A stretch of 64,000 nucleotides of DNA from Gallionella sp. (GCA_028710525.1 JAQTTY010000001.1:213955-277954), one strand, 5' to 3'; numbered from the stretch's first letter, positions 17,644 to 27,281 are shown. The notes: a model not told the origin generated them from the sequence alone. Numbers and translations: made by a program.

Positions 17644-17826
17644 TCAGGATTCTTTTTCCTTGCTGCGATGCAAAGGGCATACATCGCAATGATCGGCGGG
17701 CATGGTCTTGATGTGGGGCACGCAGACGACGAATTTGTGATCATCTTTGGAGCGGAACGTGTGCACGCATTCTGCGCAGGTGCGCAGGGCATTAAGGTCA
17801 TCGTTGTTTTCAGTCTGCTCGTTCAT
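17644..17826 (-). CDS. Small Cys-rich protein, possible zinc site
   Basis: 60 residues from ATG 17826 (MNEQTENND); the frame is open to 17892 but that part is not conserved-looking. Five cysteines (TCAEC; VVCVPH; HCDVC) and several His suggest a zinc ribbon or similar metal site. I do not recognise the family. It sits 30 bp upstream of the MFS gene on the same strand. Confidence 0.55.
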   Translation of the reverse strand: MNEQTENNDDLNALRTCAECVHTFRSKDDHKFVVCVPHIKTMPADHCDVCPLHRSKEKES

Positions 17827-17984
17827 GTTTGATACCGTTTGCCGCTGTAGGGTGTGATGACTAACTAGTGCGATGAATCGCGAGTAGGTCATCGGTTACT
17901 GCGAAGTGATAAGCACACTACTCTCGCCGTTATATAGGGTCAATTATGGCCCTGTTGCTATCAGTGCCATAGCTTGCAAGTGCC

Positions 17985-18716
17985 TTAGAAGCGCTCATGC
18001 GGCATCAGATAACGCCATAATCTTGGCGCCATCCTAGACATCGCCACGCGCCCGATGCGCAAGCGCTTCATGGAGATGACTTGTAGCCCAACGGTTGTGC
18101 AAGCATGTTTGATTTGGCCGGGGATTACGCCTTTGATGGCGAAGCGTAAGTTGCGCTCATTCTGCCAACTGACTTTGATGGGTTTGAGTGCCTTGCCGTT
18201 GAAGGTCAAACCATGATTGAGCAGCTTGAGGCCTTCCGCGGAGAGCGTGCCTTCCACCTCGACCACATACTCCTGCTCCATGATGGCAGCATCATCCTTG
18301 AGTTTGCGCGTTACGCGCCAGTCTTGGGTGTACACCTGCAATCCGTAGGCGCCTTGTTCCAGCGGCGCGCATTGCGTCAGGCGGAAGAAGTGTTGTTTGA
18401 GTAGATGTATCTCGGAAACATCGTCTGGTGTACGTGTAGCAGCGCTCAATATAGGTGTGCTGTCCATATCCTCGTGTGGCAGATGGAACACCATGGTGAC
18501 CGGTTCGATAGGCGTGAGTTGCGCATCTGCATGCAGTTCGACGCGCTGTTGCGCCACCATGAACTGAGGCTCTTCGACTACCACCCCGTCCACCAGCACC
18601 CACCCGCCAGCGATATACAACTCGGCCTCGCGACGTGAGCAGGCAGTCAGTTCGATTAGGCGTTTGGCGAGGCGGATAGGAGCTGTCATGGCGTGGGCGT
18701 GTAGCAAAGAAGTCAT
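17985..18716 (-). CDS. S4-domain pseudouridine-synthase-like protein, catalytic Asp missing
   Basis: 243 residues (an ATG at 18689 is an alternative). The N-terminal 60 residues are an S4 RNA-binding domain (RLAKRLIELTACSRREAELYIAGGWVLVDG). The rest follows the RsuA/RluB/RluF fold up to LQVISMKRLRIGRVAM. The catalytic motif, normally GRLDxxTxGL, reads APLEQGAYGL, so the conserved Asp is Glu here and the preceding Arg is lost; the usual RRM before the last helix reads KHA. It may have lost catalysis and act as an RNA-binding protein, or belong to a divergent subfamily. Confidence 0.75.
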   Translation of the reverse strand: MTSLLHAHAMTAPIRLAKRLIELTACSRREAELYIAGGWVLVDGVVVEEPQFMVAQQRVELHADAQLTPIEPVTMVFHLPHEDMDSTPILSAATRTPDDVSEIHLLKQHFFRLTQCAPLEQGAYGLQVYTQDWRVTRKLKDDAAIMEQEYVVEVEGTLSAEGLKLLNHGLTFNGKALKPIKVSWQNERNLRFAIKGVIPGQIKHACTTVGLQVISMKRLRIGRVAMSRMAPRLWRYLMPHERF

Positions 18717-18897
18717 TGTAATAGCAGCGCGCTAATCGGGTGAGATTTGCGCTACGTAAAAGCTGAAATATTTGGCGCGCTAGCGCTCATCTAGTCAGCT
18801 TTGCAAGTCACAAATAAGCTCCGCGAGAGAAATTCCTGAAATAATTTGGTAGGTGTCGGTGGTAAAATCACAGTCGCTTTTTTGCCGATCTCAGTCC

Positions 18898-21800
18898 ATG
18901 TCACAACCCGCTTTCGTCCATCTACGTCTACACAGTGAATTCTCCATAGCCGATGGCATGGTGCGTATTCCTGACGCCGTGGCCGCAGCGCATGCCGATG
19001 GTATGCCAGCTCTGGCGCTGACCGATCTGAGTAATGTGTTCGGCCTCATCAAGTTCTATAAGACCGCGCGTGGCAAGGGCGTAAAGCCGGTGATCGGTTG
19101 CGACGTATTCATCAGCAACGATGCCGATCGAGATCGGCCGCACCGCTTGCTACTGCTATGCCAGTCGCGCGAGGGTTATCTGCTGTTATGTGACTTGCTG
19201 TCGCGCGCTTATCTGGAAAATCAACATCGTGGCCGCGCCGAACTGCGCCGCGAGTGGTTCCATGAACACGGCACCGCAGGTTTGATCGCCTTGTCCGGTG
19301 CGCATATAGGCGACGTGGGCAGTGCACTGTTGTCCGGTAATGCACAACAAGCTAAACAATATGCAAGTGAGTGGGCGGCGTTGTTCAGTCAGCGTTACTA
19401 CATCGAAGTGCAGCGCACTGGGCATGCCGAAGAAGAGGCTTATATCTCCGCCGCATTAGGCTTGGCTGCGCAACTCGCGCTTCCAGTGGTCGCCACGCAT
19501 CCGGTGCAGTTCATTAGCAATGATGATTTCAAGGCGCATGAGGCGCGTGTGTGTATCGCGGAGGGCTATGTGCTCAACGACAAGCGCCGCGTCAAAGCCT
19601 TTACTGCCGAACAATATTTTAAGACTCAGGCTGAGATGGCGGAGCTATTCGCCGACTTGCCTGAGGCACTGCAAAACAGCGTGGAGATCGCACGGCGCTG
19701 TAATCTATCGCTAACTTTGGGTAAGCCTCGTTTGCCGGATTTCCCCACGCCTAACGGCATCGGTCTGGACGACTTTTTGCGACTACAGGGCCAAGAGGGC
19801 TTGCTCAAGCGCATGGCCTTCCTCTATCCCGATGAAGCAGTACGCGCGGCCAAGATGCCGGAGTATCAAACGCGCCTCGACTTCGAGAACGAAACCATCA
19901 TCAAGATGGGCTTCCCCGGTTACTTCCTGATCGTGGCAGACTTCATCCGTTGGGCTAAGAGCAACGGTGTGCCGGTCGGTCCGGGTCGTGGTTCCGGTGC
20001 CGGCTCACTGGTCGCTTACAGTTTGGGCATCACTGATCTCGACCCTTTGCGCTACGACCTGCTGTTCGAGCGTTTTCTTAATCCTGAGCGTGTCTCCATG
20101 CCCGACTTCGACGTGGACTTCTGTCAGGATGGTCGCGAGCGTGTCATCGATTATGTGAAACAGAAATATGGTGCGCAGTGTGTGTCGCAGATCGCGACCT
20201 TTGGCACCATGGCGTCTAAGGGTGTGTTGCGCGACGTCGGGCGCGTGATGGACTTCCCTTATGGTCTATGCGATCGACTTTCCAAACTGGTGCCACTAGA
20301 CGGTGTGAAGCCGGTATCGCTGCAAAAAGCGCGCGAGATGGAGCCAGAGTTCGCCGCGATCATCGAGAACGAGGAAGGCGTGGACGAGTTGCTTGAATTG
20401 GCCGAGCGTCTCGAAGACTTGACGCGTAACGTCGGCATGCATGCCGGTGGTGTGTTAATCGCGCCGGGCAAGCTCACCGATTTCTGTCCGCTCTACAGCG
20501 CTGAGAATGTACAGGCGGGACAGGATGGCAAGGCCGTCAGTCAGTATGACAAGGACGACGTAGAGGCCATCGGTCTGGTGAAGTTCGACTTCTTGGGCTT
20601 GCGCACGCTGACCATCATCGATTGGGCGGTGCGTTATGTGCACGAGATGCCCGAGCATGCCAAGTTCGATATCGATTTCATTCCGTTGGACGACAAGAAA
20701 ACCTACGACGCCATCTTCAAGACCGCGAATACCACGGCGGTGTTCCAGTTTGAATCGCGCGGCATGAAAGACACGCTGATCAAGGCCAAGCCAGATTGCT
20801 TGGAAGATCTAATCGCCCTGAACGCTTTGTATCGTCCCGGTCCGATGGACTTCATCCCAGATTACATCAATCGTAAGCACGGTAAAGAGCAGGTCATCAT
20901 CCCACACCCATGTTTGGAAAAAGTGGTGGGCACCACCTACGGCATCATGGTTTACCAAGAGCAGGTGATGCAGGCGGCGCAGGTAGTGGCGGGTTACACG
21001 CTGGGCGGCGCGGATATGTTGCGCCGCGCCATGGGTAAGAAGAAGGCAGAGGAGATGGCAGAGCAGCGCAGCATCTTTGTCGCCGGTGCGGAAAAGAACA
21101 ACATCGACGAGAAAAAGGCCAACGAGATATTCGACACGATGGAGAAGTTCGCGGGCTACGGCTTCAATAAGTCGCACGCCGCCGCGTATTCTTTGGTTGC
21201 CTATCAGACCGCTTATCTGAAGTGCCATTTTCCCGCTGCGTTCATGGCCTCGACCATGACTTCGGAAATGGTCAACACTGACAAGATCAGTTTCTTCTAT
21301 CAGGATGCCGTGCAGCAGGGACTGACCATCTTGCTACCCGATGTAAATTCCTCGACCTTCCGCTTCCGTCCAGTGGATGAGAAGACCATCGCTTACGGTC
21401 TGGGCGCGGTCAAAGGGGTCGGTGAATCCGCGGTCGAGAGCATGGTATTGGCACGAACCAACGGCGGGCCGTTCAAGGATATCTTCGATTTCTGCCGTCG
21501 CGTGGATAAGCGTATCGTCAATCGCCGCACCATAGAGGCACTGATACGCGCCGGTGGATTCGACACCATCAACGACCATAGAGCGCAACAACTCGCCTCA
21601 TTAGATGCAGCCTTGAGTAGCGCCGATCAGCAGGCGCGCTCGGCCAATCAGAACAGCTTATTTGGTGATGACGAGGCCGACGCGGTGCTCATCGAGCAGA
21701 CCCAAGACGTGCCACGCTGGACCTTGCGCGAGCAGTTGGCCAATGAAAAACTTAGTCTGGGCATGTATCTGGGCGGTCATCCTTATCAAGAATATGCTGA

Positions 21801-22416
21801 CGAGCTGTCCAACTTTACCAAGGTGAAGTTGGGTGACCTCACACCGCAGTTTGTCGGCAAATCTAGTGGCGGTGGAGGCGGCGGTTACGGCGGCGGTCAA
21901 GGTGGTGGCCGGCGCGGTGTGCAAGTGCTGTTGGCCGGTATCGTGTCCGCCTTCCGTTTGCAACAGACGCGGCGCGGACGCATGGCGGTGATCACCCTGG
22001 ATGACGGAGCAGCACAGATCGAATTAACGGTGTTCAACGAAATCTACGAGGCCAACCGCCCTTGGATCGTCGTGGATGAATTGCTGGTGGTGCGCGGCAA
22101 GGCTACGCTTGATGAATATTCCGGCGGTGTTCGGGTGAACGGCGAGGAGCTGTTCGATTTCGCTCAAGCGCGTTCCAACTTCGCGCAACAATTGTCGCTG
22201 CGCTGCAATGGCAATGCCGATGTGGCGCAACTGAAGAAACTATTCACGCCTTATCGCGAGGGCAAGTGTCCGGTGCAGATCTATTACCGCAATCCAGTCG
22301 CGGCCTGCCAACTGCGATTGGGAGAATCTTGGAATGTCACCTTGCAGGACGATCTGTTGCGCGAACTGGGCGAGTTGTTGCAGCCTGAAAATGTGCGCGT
22401 GGAGTACGGCACTTAA
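18898..22416 (+). CDS. dnaE: DNA polymerase III alpha subunit
   Basis: 1172 residues from ATG 18898 (MSQPAFVHLRLHSEFS). The replicative polymerase. The PHP domain comes first (HLRLHSEFSIADGM). Palm motifs: GRGSGAGSLVAY, PDFDVDF with Asp403 and Asp405, and Asp564 in DFLGLRTLTI, matching the three catalytic Asp of E. coli DnaE. FNKSHAAAYSLVAYQTAYLK follows in the fingers. The clamp-binding motif is QNSLF near residue 918. An OB domain lies at about 1000-1110. A glycine-rich stretch near residues 990-1005, just before the OB fold, is unusual. A longer frame to 18853 exists but is less likely. Confidence 0.96.
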   Translation: MSQPAFVHLRLHSEFSIADGMVRIPDAVAAAHADGMPALALTDLSNVFGLIKFYKTARGKGVKPVIGCDVFISNDADRDRPHRLLLLCQSREGYLLLCDLLSRAYLENQHRGRAELRREWFHEHGTAGLIALSGAHIGDVGSALLSGNAQQAKQYASEWAALFSQRYYIEVQRTGHAEEEAYISAALGLAAQLALPVVATHPVQFISNDDFKAHEARVCIAEGYVLNDKRRVKAFTAEQYFKTQAEMAELFADLPEALQNSVEIARRCNLSLTLGKPRLPDFPTPNGIGLDDFLRLQGQEGLLKRMAFLYPDEAVRAAKMPEYQTRLDFENETIIKMGFPGYFLIVADFIRWAKSNGVPVGPGRGSGAGSLVAYSLGITDLDPLRYDLLFERFLNPERVSMPDFDVDFCQDGRERVIDYVKQKYGAQCVSQIATFGTMASKGVLRDVGRVMDFPYGLCDRLSKLVPLDGVKPVSLQKAREMEPEFAAIIENEEGVDELLELAERLEDLTRNVGMHAGGVLIAPGKLTDFCPLYSAENVQAGQDGKAVSQYDKDDVEAIGLVKFDFLGLRTLTIIDWAVRYVHEMPEHAKFDIDFIPLDDKKTYDAIFKTANTTAVFQFESRGMKDTLIKAKPDCLEDLIALNALYRPGPMDFIPDYINRKHGKEQVIIPHPCLEKVVGTTYGIMVYQEQVMQAAQVVAGYTLGGADMLRRAMGKKKAEEMAEQRSIFVAGAEKNNIDEKKANEIFDTMEKFAGYGFNKSHAAAYSLVAYQTAYLKCHFPAAFMASTMTSEMVNTDKISFFYQDAVQQGLTILLPDVNSSTFRFRPVDEKTIAYGLGAVKGVGESAVESMVLARTNGGPFKDIFDFCRRVDKRIVNRRTIEALIRAGGFDTINDHRAQQLASLDAALSSADQQARSANQNSLFGDDEADAVLIEQTQDVPRWTLREQLANEKLSLGMYLGGHPYQEYADELSNFTKVKLGDLTPQFVGKSSGGGGGGYGGGQGGGRRGVQVLLAGIVSAFRLQQTRRGRMAVITLDDGAAQIELTVFNEIYEANRPWIVVDELLVVRGKATLDEYSGGVRVNGEELFDFAQARSNFAQQLSLRCNGNADVAQLKKLFTPYREGKCPVQIYYRNPVAACQLRLGESWNVTLQDDLLRELGELLQPENVRVEYGT

Positions 22417-22427
22417 GTCTCTGCAAT

Positions 22428-22451
22428 AACGCTGTCACCAAGAACAGCGTT
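22428..22451 (+). terminator. Hairpin after dnaE
   Basis: AACGCTGT (22428-22435) pairs perfectly with ACAGCGTT (22444-22451) around 8 bases, 11 bp after the dnaE stop. No T-run follows, so this is a possible weak or Rho-assisted end. A TATAAT at 22461-22466 lies just after it and could be a -10 for the antiporter genes, though no good -35 is visible. Confidence 0.45.
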
Positions 22452-22495
22452 GCCGCAAGGTATAATCTCCGCTCTGTCCAGTTGAGGTTTATTTA

Positions 22496-23746
22496 ATGTC
22501 TGAAACGATACTCGTCATCGGTCTTACGGTGTTCTTTGCCCACTTTCTGTCTTTGCAATTCCGCAAGACTAATATTCCCGATGTGCTGATGTTGATGCTA
22601 CTGGGCATCGTCCTTGGTCCTGTGTTTGGCGTTGTCACACCGGAAGATTTCGGCAAGATAGGTTCATTGATCGCTACCATCGCATTGGTGGTCATCCTAT
22701 TCGAAAGCGGCACCTCACTCGACTTAGATACGCTGAGTAAATTGCTCGCCACCACCGGCTTTTTGACATTCTGGTGTTTCGTATTGACCACAGTGATCGT
22801 TACGCTCATTGGTGTCTATGTGCTGGATCTGCACGTTATGCCCGCAACTATGCTGGGTGTGATTCTGGGTGGCACATCACCGGCAGTAGTCATACCTTTG
22901 GTCCATGCCTTGAAGCTGTCACAACAGCCCGCCACCGTTCTGGTGTTGGAATCTGCACTTGCCGACGTGTTAAGTATTGTGGGTGTATTCGCACTGTTGC
23001 AGGTACATGTGCAGGGCGGCTTGGAGCCAGGAAAAATCGTAGGTGGCGTGCTGGCAGCCTTGATCTTTGCTGCCATCATCGGGGTGTTGGGCGGCATAGG
23101 TTGGATGCTGGTGTTGGGCAAGATACGTGACTTCCCAGATACCATTTCTTCTACCTTGGCGTTCTTGTTCATTCTCTATGGTGTGGCCGAGATGCTAGGT
23201 TTTTCCGGCGCGATTGCGGCTTTGACGCTGGGTATTACGCTCACCAACTACGAGAAGCTGGGGCTGCGAGCGATTAAACAACTCGATCGCAAGATAGAAC
23301 CCTTGAGTGATACCGATTTGAGTTTTTATCGCGAATCTGTGTTCCTGCTCAAGACCTACTTCTTCGTCTATCTGGGTATCTCGATTCGCTTTGGTCATGT
23401 GTCTATCGCGATCACCGCAGCGGTGATGGTGGTGCTGGTCTTTATGATGCGTTTGGCTTTGAGCCGCATGGTGTTCAGGGATGCCGGCTATAGCCGCAGA
23501 GATACCGCCTTCGCTTCTATGATGGGCCCCAAGGGGTTGGCGTCAGCCGTGCTGGCGGCATTACCCCTGCAGTTCCATGTGGAGGGCGGTGAGGTGATAC
23601 GTGACACGACTTATATGGTGGTACTGATTAGTATCACCCTGAGTGCTGTGTTGGTGATGTCTTATCAGGCACCCTTGGTGCAACGTATCTACGGTTTTAT
23701 GCTGGGCAAACCGCACGAGCAACCGAGCGTGAAGACGGAGCCATAA
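22496..23746 (+). CDS. Cation/proton antiporter, CPA family (one Asp motif)
   Basis: 416 residues, about 12 membrane segments, no cytoplasmic TrkA domain. It matches the Na_H_Exchanger fold: GIVLGPVFG, LFESGTSLDL, GGTSPAVVIPLV, and ESALADVLSI where the NhaP-type ND pair is replaced by AD, keeping the Asp. SMMGPKGLASAVLAALP fits CPA1. It should exchange Na+ or K+ for H+ at the inner membrane. A GAGG ribosome site precedes the ATG. The next antiporter gene begins 4 bp after its stop, so they are one operon. Confidence 0.88.
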   Translation: MSETILVIGLTVFFAHFLSLQFRKTNIPDVLMLMLLGIVLGPVFGVVTPEDFGKIGSLIATIALVVILFESGTSLDLDTLSKLLATTGFLTFWCFVLTTVIVTLIGVYVLDLHVMPATMLGVILGGTSPAVVIPLVHALKLSQQPATVLVLESALADVLSIVGVFALLQVHVQGGLEPGKIVGGVLAALIFAAIIGVLGGIGWMLVLGKIRDFPDTISSTLAFLFILYGVAEMLGFSGAIAALTLGITLTNYEKLGLRAIKQLDRKIEPLSDTDLSFYRESVFLLKTYFFVYLGISIRFGHVSIAITAAVMVVLVFMMRLALSRMVFRDAGYSRRDTAFASMMGPKGLASAVLAALPLQFHVEGGEVIRDTTYMVVLISITLSAVLVMSYQAPLVQRIYGFMLGKPHEQPSVKTEP

Positions 23747-23750
23747 AGCG

Positions 23751-24965
23751 GTGGATGCTAACCAGTTCTTCTTTTTCCTCGCCATCATCCTTATCTCGGC
23801 AAGGTTCTTGTCTGAACTGGTCGCACGCTTCGGTGTACCTTCTGTCATCGGAGAATTGCTCGCCGGCCTGATCATCGGCCCCTCCTTACTGGGCTGGGTA
23901 GAACCCAGCCACACCATGAAGTTACTGGCCGAGATTGGCATCATCCTGCTGTTGTTCGAAGTTGGGATGGACACTAATCTGAGTCGTTTGGCCAAGTCCG
24001 GTATCAAGCCTTATGTGGTCGCTGTCGGTGGCTTTGTGCTGCCCTTTTTATTTGGTTATGGCGTCAGCGCTTGGCTGTTCCATCTGTCGCAACTGACTGC
24101 GTTGTTCATAGGCGGTACGCTGACCGCTACCAGCATAGGCATCACGGTGCGGGTGCTGGATGATCTCGGCAAGCGTCAGTCGGATGAGGCACAGATTGTC
24201 ATCGGCGCGGCAGTTCTGGACGACATCCTAGGCGTGTTGGTGCTGGCTTTTCTTTACCAGTTCGCGGTAGAGCAGCAAGTGTCCTTCCATGCTTTGGGTG
24301 AAGTGAGTCTGTATATCGTGCTGTTCATGGTATTAGCACCCATCGTTGCAAAATTAGCGGCGGTGCTGATCGATTACATGGATAAGCGCGCTGCGACGCC
24401 TGGCTTATTGTTGACCATGGCCTTGTCGCTGATCCTGCTGTTTTCCTCTTTAGCGCATGCACTGGGTGCGCCGGAGATTATGGGTGGCTTTGCGGCGGGC
24501 TTAGCATTCAGTCAGCACTTCGGCATCAAATCTCCGCTCGCCGTTGTAGGAGCGAAGGCCTTTAGTCCCAGCCCCAATTTGGCGCATAACCTAGAGACGC
24601 AGATGCGTCCGCTGATTCACACTTTCTCGCCGCTGTTCTTTGTCATGGTGGGTGTGTCGCTCAACCTTAGCGAGGTGAACTGGGGTTCCTCGTTCATCTG
24701 GATGCTGGCCGGAACTTTGTTGCTGGTGGCATTCTTGACCAAACTGGTGGCGGGTTTTTTGATCAAGGAGCCGCGCCACAATCAGATTGCCATTGGCCTG
24801 TCCATGATTCCGCGTGGTGAGGTGGGTTTGATCTTCGCCCAACTCGGATTCAGTCAGGGCATACTCAACGGAGAGCTGTATGCAGCGCTCCTCATTGTCA
24901 TCGCGCTCACCACCATGACGCCGCCCTTCCTGCTGAAATGGTATTACTCGCGTAGCAAAGTGTAG
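23751..24965 (+). CDS. Cation/proton antiporter, CPA2 (KefB/NapA type)
   Basis: 404 residues from a GTG at 23751, 4 bp after the previous gene. About 12 membrane helices. Landmarks are GVPSVIGELLAGLIIGPS, the unwound-helix TATSIGITV, and the ion-site AVLDDILGVL with the Asp-Asp pair of electrogenic CPA2 exchangers; SMIPRGEVGLIFAQLG lies near the end. No RCK/TrkA domain is attached. A different mechanism from its neighbour is therefore expected (DD versus AD). Confidence 0.88.
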   Translation: MDANQFFFFLAIILISARFLSELVARFGVPSVIGELLAGLIIGPSLLGWVEPSHTMKLLAEIGIILLLFEVGMDTNLSRLAKSGIKPYVVAVGGFVLPFLFGYGVSAWLFHLSQLTALFIGGTLTATSIGITVRVLDDLGKRQSDEAQIVIGAAVLDDILGVLVLAFLYQFAVEQQVSFHALGEVSLYIVLFMVLAPIVAKLAAVLIDYMDKRAATPGLLLTMALSLILLFSSLAHALGAPEIMGGFAAGLAFSQHFGIKSPLAVVGAKAFSPSPNLAHNLETQMRPLIHTFSPLFFVMVGVSLNLSEVNWGSSFIWMLAGTLLLVAFLTKLVAGFLIKEPRHNQIAIGLSMIPRGEVGLIFAQLGFSQGILNGELYAALLIVIALTTMTPPFLLKWYYSRSKV

Positions 24966-25055
24966 CGCCGCTGCTTTGAACTAGGTATGTCTACTCGGAT
25001 TGAGGTAAGGTCAGCTTGCTCATCCTGTAATCACAAATTAGGAAAATTTAATTCC

Positions 25056-26438
25056 ATGACTGAACAAAATATCCCTAAGAAGTCCGCGCTCAAAGGCATC
25101 TTTTACGCTCCTTGGGAGCGCACGTTTGACAAGATACTGTCACCGTTCGAAGACTTCATCCATCGTGAGACCACCAGTGGCCTACTCTTAATGGGGGCCG
25201 CCATTATTGCTTTGATATTAGCAAACAGCTTCATGGCAGATACCTATCTGCACGTGCTCCATACTCACATGGGGATCAGTGTGGGTAGTTGGGAAATCGA
25301 CATGAGCCTGCACCACTGGGTGAATGATGGCTTGATGACGCTGTTCTTCTTTGTGGTCGGGATGGAGTTGAAGCGCGAGATACTCGTCGGTGAGCTGGCC
25401 GATCTGCGCCAAGCCGCCTTACCTATCGTCGCCGCTATCGGCGGCATGGTGATGCCCGCACTGATTTACCTAGCCGTAAATCACGGTGGCGATGCTGCTC
25501 GCGGCTGGGGTGTGCCGATGGCGACTGACATTGCCTTTGCGGTCGGCGTCCTGGTACTGCTGGCTGGCCGAGTGCCCAAATCGCTGATCACATTTTTGGT
25601 GGCCTTGGCTATTGCGGACGACTTGGGCGCAGTGCTGGTAATTGCCCTGTTTTACACGCAACAATTGGCACTAGATTGGCTGGCAGGCTCTGGACTATTA
25701 GTGGCCTTGCTGTTCTTCTTGAATTACGTTGGCGTACGCCGACCCTTGCCCTATTTCGCCGTGACGACCCTGCTATGGTACGCACTGCTCCAATCAGGTG
25801 TACATGCGACGCTGGCAGGCGTGCTATGTGCTTTCGCCATTCCTGCCAAACCAAAATACGACCCAAGGTTATTCAGCGTGCGCGTCAAAGAATTGATAGG
25901 TCGCTTTGATTCCCATCACCCTGAAGACGCAAACATTATGACCAATGAAAAATTGCATTCAGTGGTGCAAACGCTTGAGCATGGTGTGCATTCAGTCCAA
26001 ACCCCCTTGCAGCGTCTGGAGCATGGATTGCATCTGCCCGTGGCCTTCCTAGTGATCCCGATTTTCTCTCTGTTTAATGCTGGCATACCAATCGCTTTTG
26101 GTGCGATGGGAGAGACCTTGTCGCACCCAGTTACCTTGGGTGTGATGGCGGGTTTGGTGCTGGGAAAATTCATCGGTATCACAGGAGCGTCTTGGCTGGC
26201 ATTGCGCTTTGGTCTGGCACAGTTGCCAAGCAACACACGTTTCAGTCAGATCGCGGCTGTTTCGATGCTGGCCGGTATCGGCTTCACCATGTCGATTTTC
26301 ATCAGCGAACTCGGCTTTGCCACACAGCCGGAATATCTTTTGATGGCTAAAACCGGCGTGCTTGCAGCTTCACTGCTGGCCGGTCTTGTGGGGTTCGCTT
26401 GGCTGTGGTGGCTGGGACGACGCGCTGATCTTGCTTAA
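25056..26438 (+). CDS. nhaA: Na+/H+ antiporter NhaA
   Basis: 460 residues from ATG 25056 (MTEQNIPKKS), with AGGA 12 bp upstream; an upstream in-frame ATG at 24987 is less likely. A distinct fold branch from the two antiporters before it. The ion-binding Asp pair is in LAIADDLGAVLVIALFYT; GMELKREILVGELADLRQAALP is the pH-sensor loop, and GFTMSIFISELGF marks the C-terminal helices. It has a long insert (about residues 285-335, with repeated EHG segments) not found in E. coli NhaA (388 residues). It exports Na+ for 2 H+. Confidence 0.95.
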   Translation: MTEQNIPKKSALKGIFYAPWERTFDKILSPFEDFIHRETTSGLLLMGAAIIALILANSFMADTYLHVLHTHMGISVGSWEIDMSLHHWVNDGLMTLFFFVVGMELKREILVGELADLRQAALPIVAAIGGMVMPALIYLAVNHGGDAARGWGVPMATDIAFAVGVLVLLAGRVPKSLITFLVALAIADDLGAVLVIALFYTQQLALDWLAGSGLLVALLFFLNYVGVRRPLPYFAVTTLLWYALLQSGVHATLAGVLCAFAIPAKPKYDPRLFSVRVKELIGRFDSHHPEDANIMTNEKLHSVVQTLEHGVHSVQTPLQRLEHGLHLPVAFLVIPIFSLFNAGIPIAFGAMGETLSHPVTLGVMAGLVLGKFIGITGASWLALRFGLAQLPSNTRFSQIAAVSMLAGIGFTMSIFISELGFATQPEYLLMAKTGVLAASLLAGLVGFAWLWWLGRRADLA

Positions 26439-26472
26439 AAGGTTTTGCACACGCAACAAAGCCTAGCGCTTT

Positions 26473-26844
26473 TTACTTCATGGAGTGCAACCCGAACATA
26501 TTGCCTTCAGTGTCATAAGCCAGCGCGATAAAACCATAAGGCCCTATAGAAGTTTTTTCTTTCTGTATGCGCCCACCTGCAGCACTGACTCGTGCAGCTT
26601 CAACTGCACAGTCTTCACAACTGAAATACACCAAGGTGCTGTTGCCACCTGCGGAAAATCCGGCCATCTTCACCAGCGCACCGCTGGCTCCGTAGCGCTC
26701 CATATTGGAAGGGAAGCTCCACATCTCGAAGTCGGTGTCCTTCATCAGTTGCTCTAGCTTCACAGCCAACACCGCCTCATAGAATGGCCGTGCGCGCGCC
26801 AAATCATCCACATAGATTTCAAACCAGCCGACGGGATTGTGCAT
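26473..26844 (-). CDS. VOC (glyoxalase-like) family protein
   Basis: 123 residues, one VOC module pair. It opens HNPVGWFEIYVDDLARARPFYEAVL and ends GFIALAYDTEGNMFGLHS, a standard beta-alpha-beta-beta-beta plan. Predicted soluble; metal and substrate cannot be named. It is the last gene of the ArsR-headed run. Confidence 0.85.
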   Translation of the reverse strand: MHNPVGWFEIYVDDLARARPFYEAVLAVKLEQLMKDTDFEMWSFPSNMERYGASGALVKMAGFSAGGNSTLVYFSCEDCAVEAARVSAAGGRIQKEKTSIGPYGFIALAYDTEGNMFGLHSMK

Positions 26845-26873
26845 GATGTTCTCCTAAAAGTTATGTAGCCGAT

Positions 26874-27281
26874 TCATTCGTGTGCTTGAACGTGCTTGGC
26901 GAAATTATTCAGTATGGCTTGCCATCCCTGACGTTGTTGTTCCACAGAGTGTTCGGTTTCAGCATCGAATGTGACTCGCACCGAGACACCTGCTGTGTCA
27001 GTTAAAAATTCGACCACCCCAGCACGATCTCCGAATGCGTACTCTATCAATTTGTTCGGCACGATTTTGGTATAGGTTCCGGCGAAGTTGAAACCGAAGC
27101 TGCCGTCCTTGGCCTCCATGCGCGATGAGAACGTCCCACCAACGCGCAGATCGACAGTAGCTTTAGTGGTGTGCCAATCATCAGAGGCTGCATTCCACTG
27201 CTTGATGTCTTCTGGTGTGGTGTAGGCACTCCAAACAGTTGCGATGGGCGCGTTGATGGTGGTCGCTATGGTGATTTTCAT
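26874..27281 (-). CDS. SRPBCC (AHSA1-like) family protein
   Basis: 135 residues with the START-like plan: ITIATTINAPIATVWSAYTTPEDIKQWN at the start, a beta core with DLRVGGTFSSRMEAKDG, and a long C-terminal helix (QRQGWQAILNNFAKHV). These proteins hold a hydrophobic cavity; the ligand is unknown. One of five SRPBCC genes in this run. Confidence 0.88.
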   Translation of the reverse strand: MKITIATTINAPIATVWSAYTTPEDIKQWNAASDDWHTTKATVDLRVGGTFSSRMEAKDGSFGFNFAGTYTKIVPNKLIEYAFGDRAGVVEFLTDTAGVSVRVTFDAETEHSVEQQRQGWQAILNNFAKHVQAHE

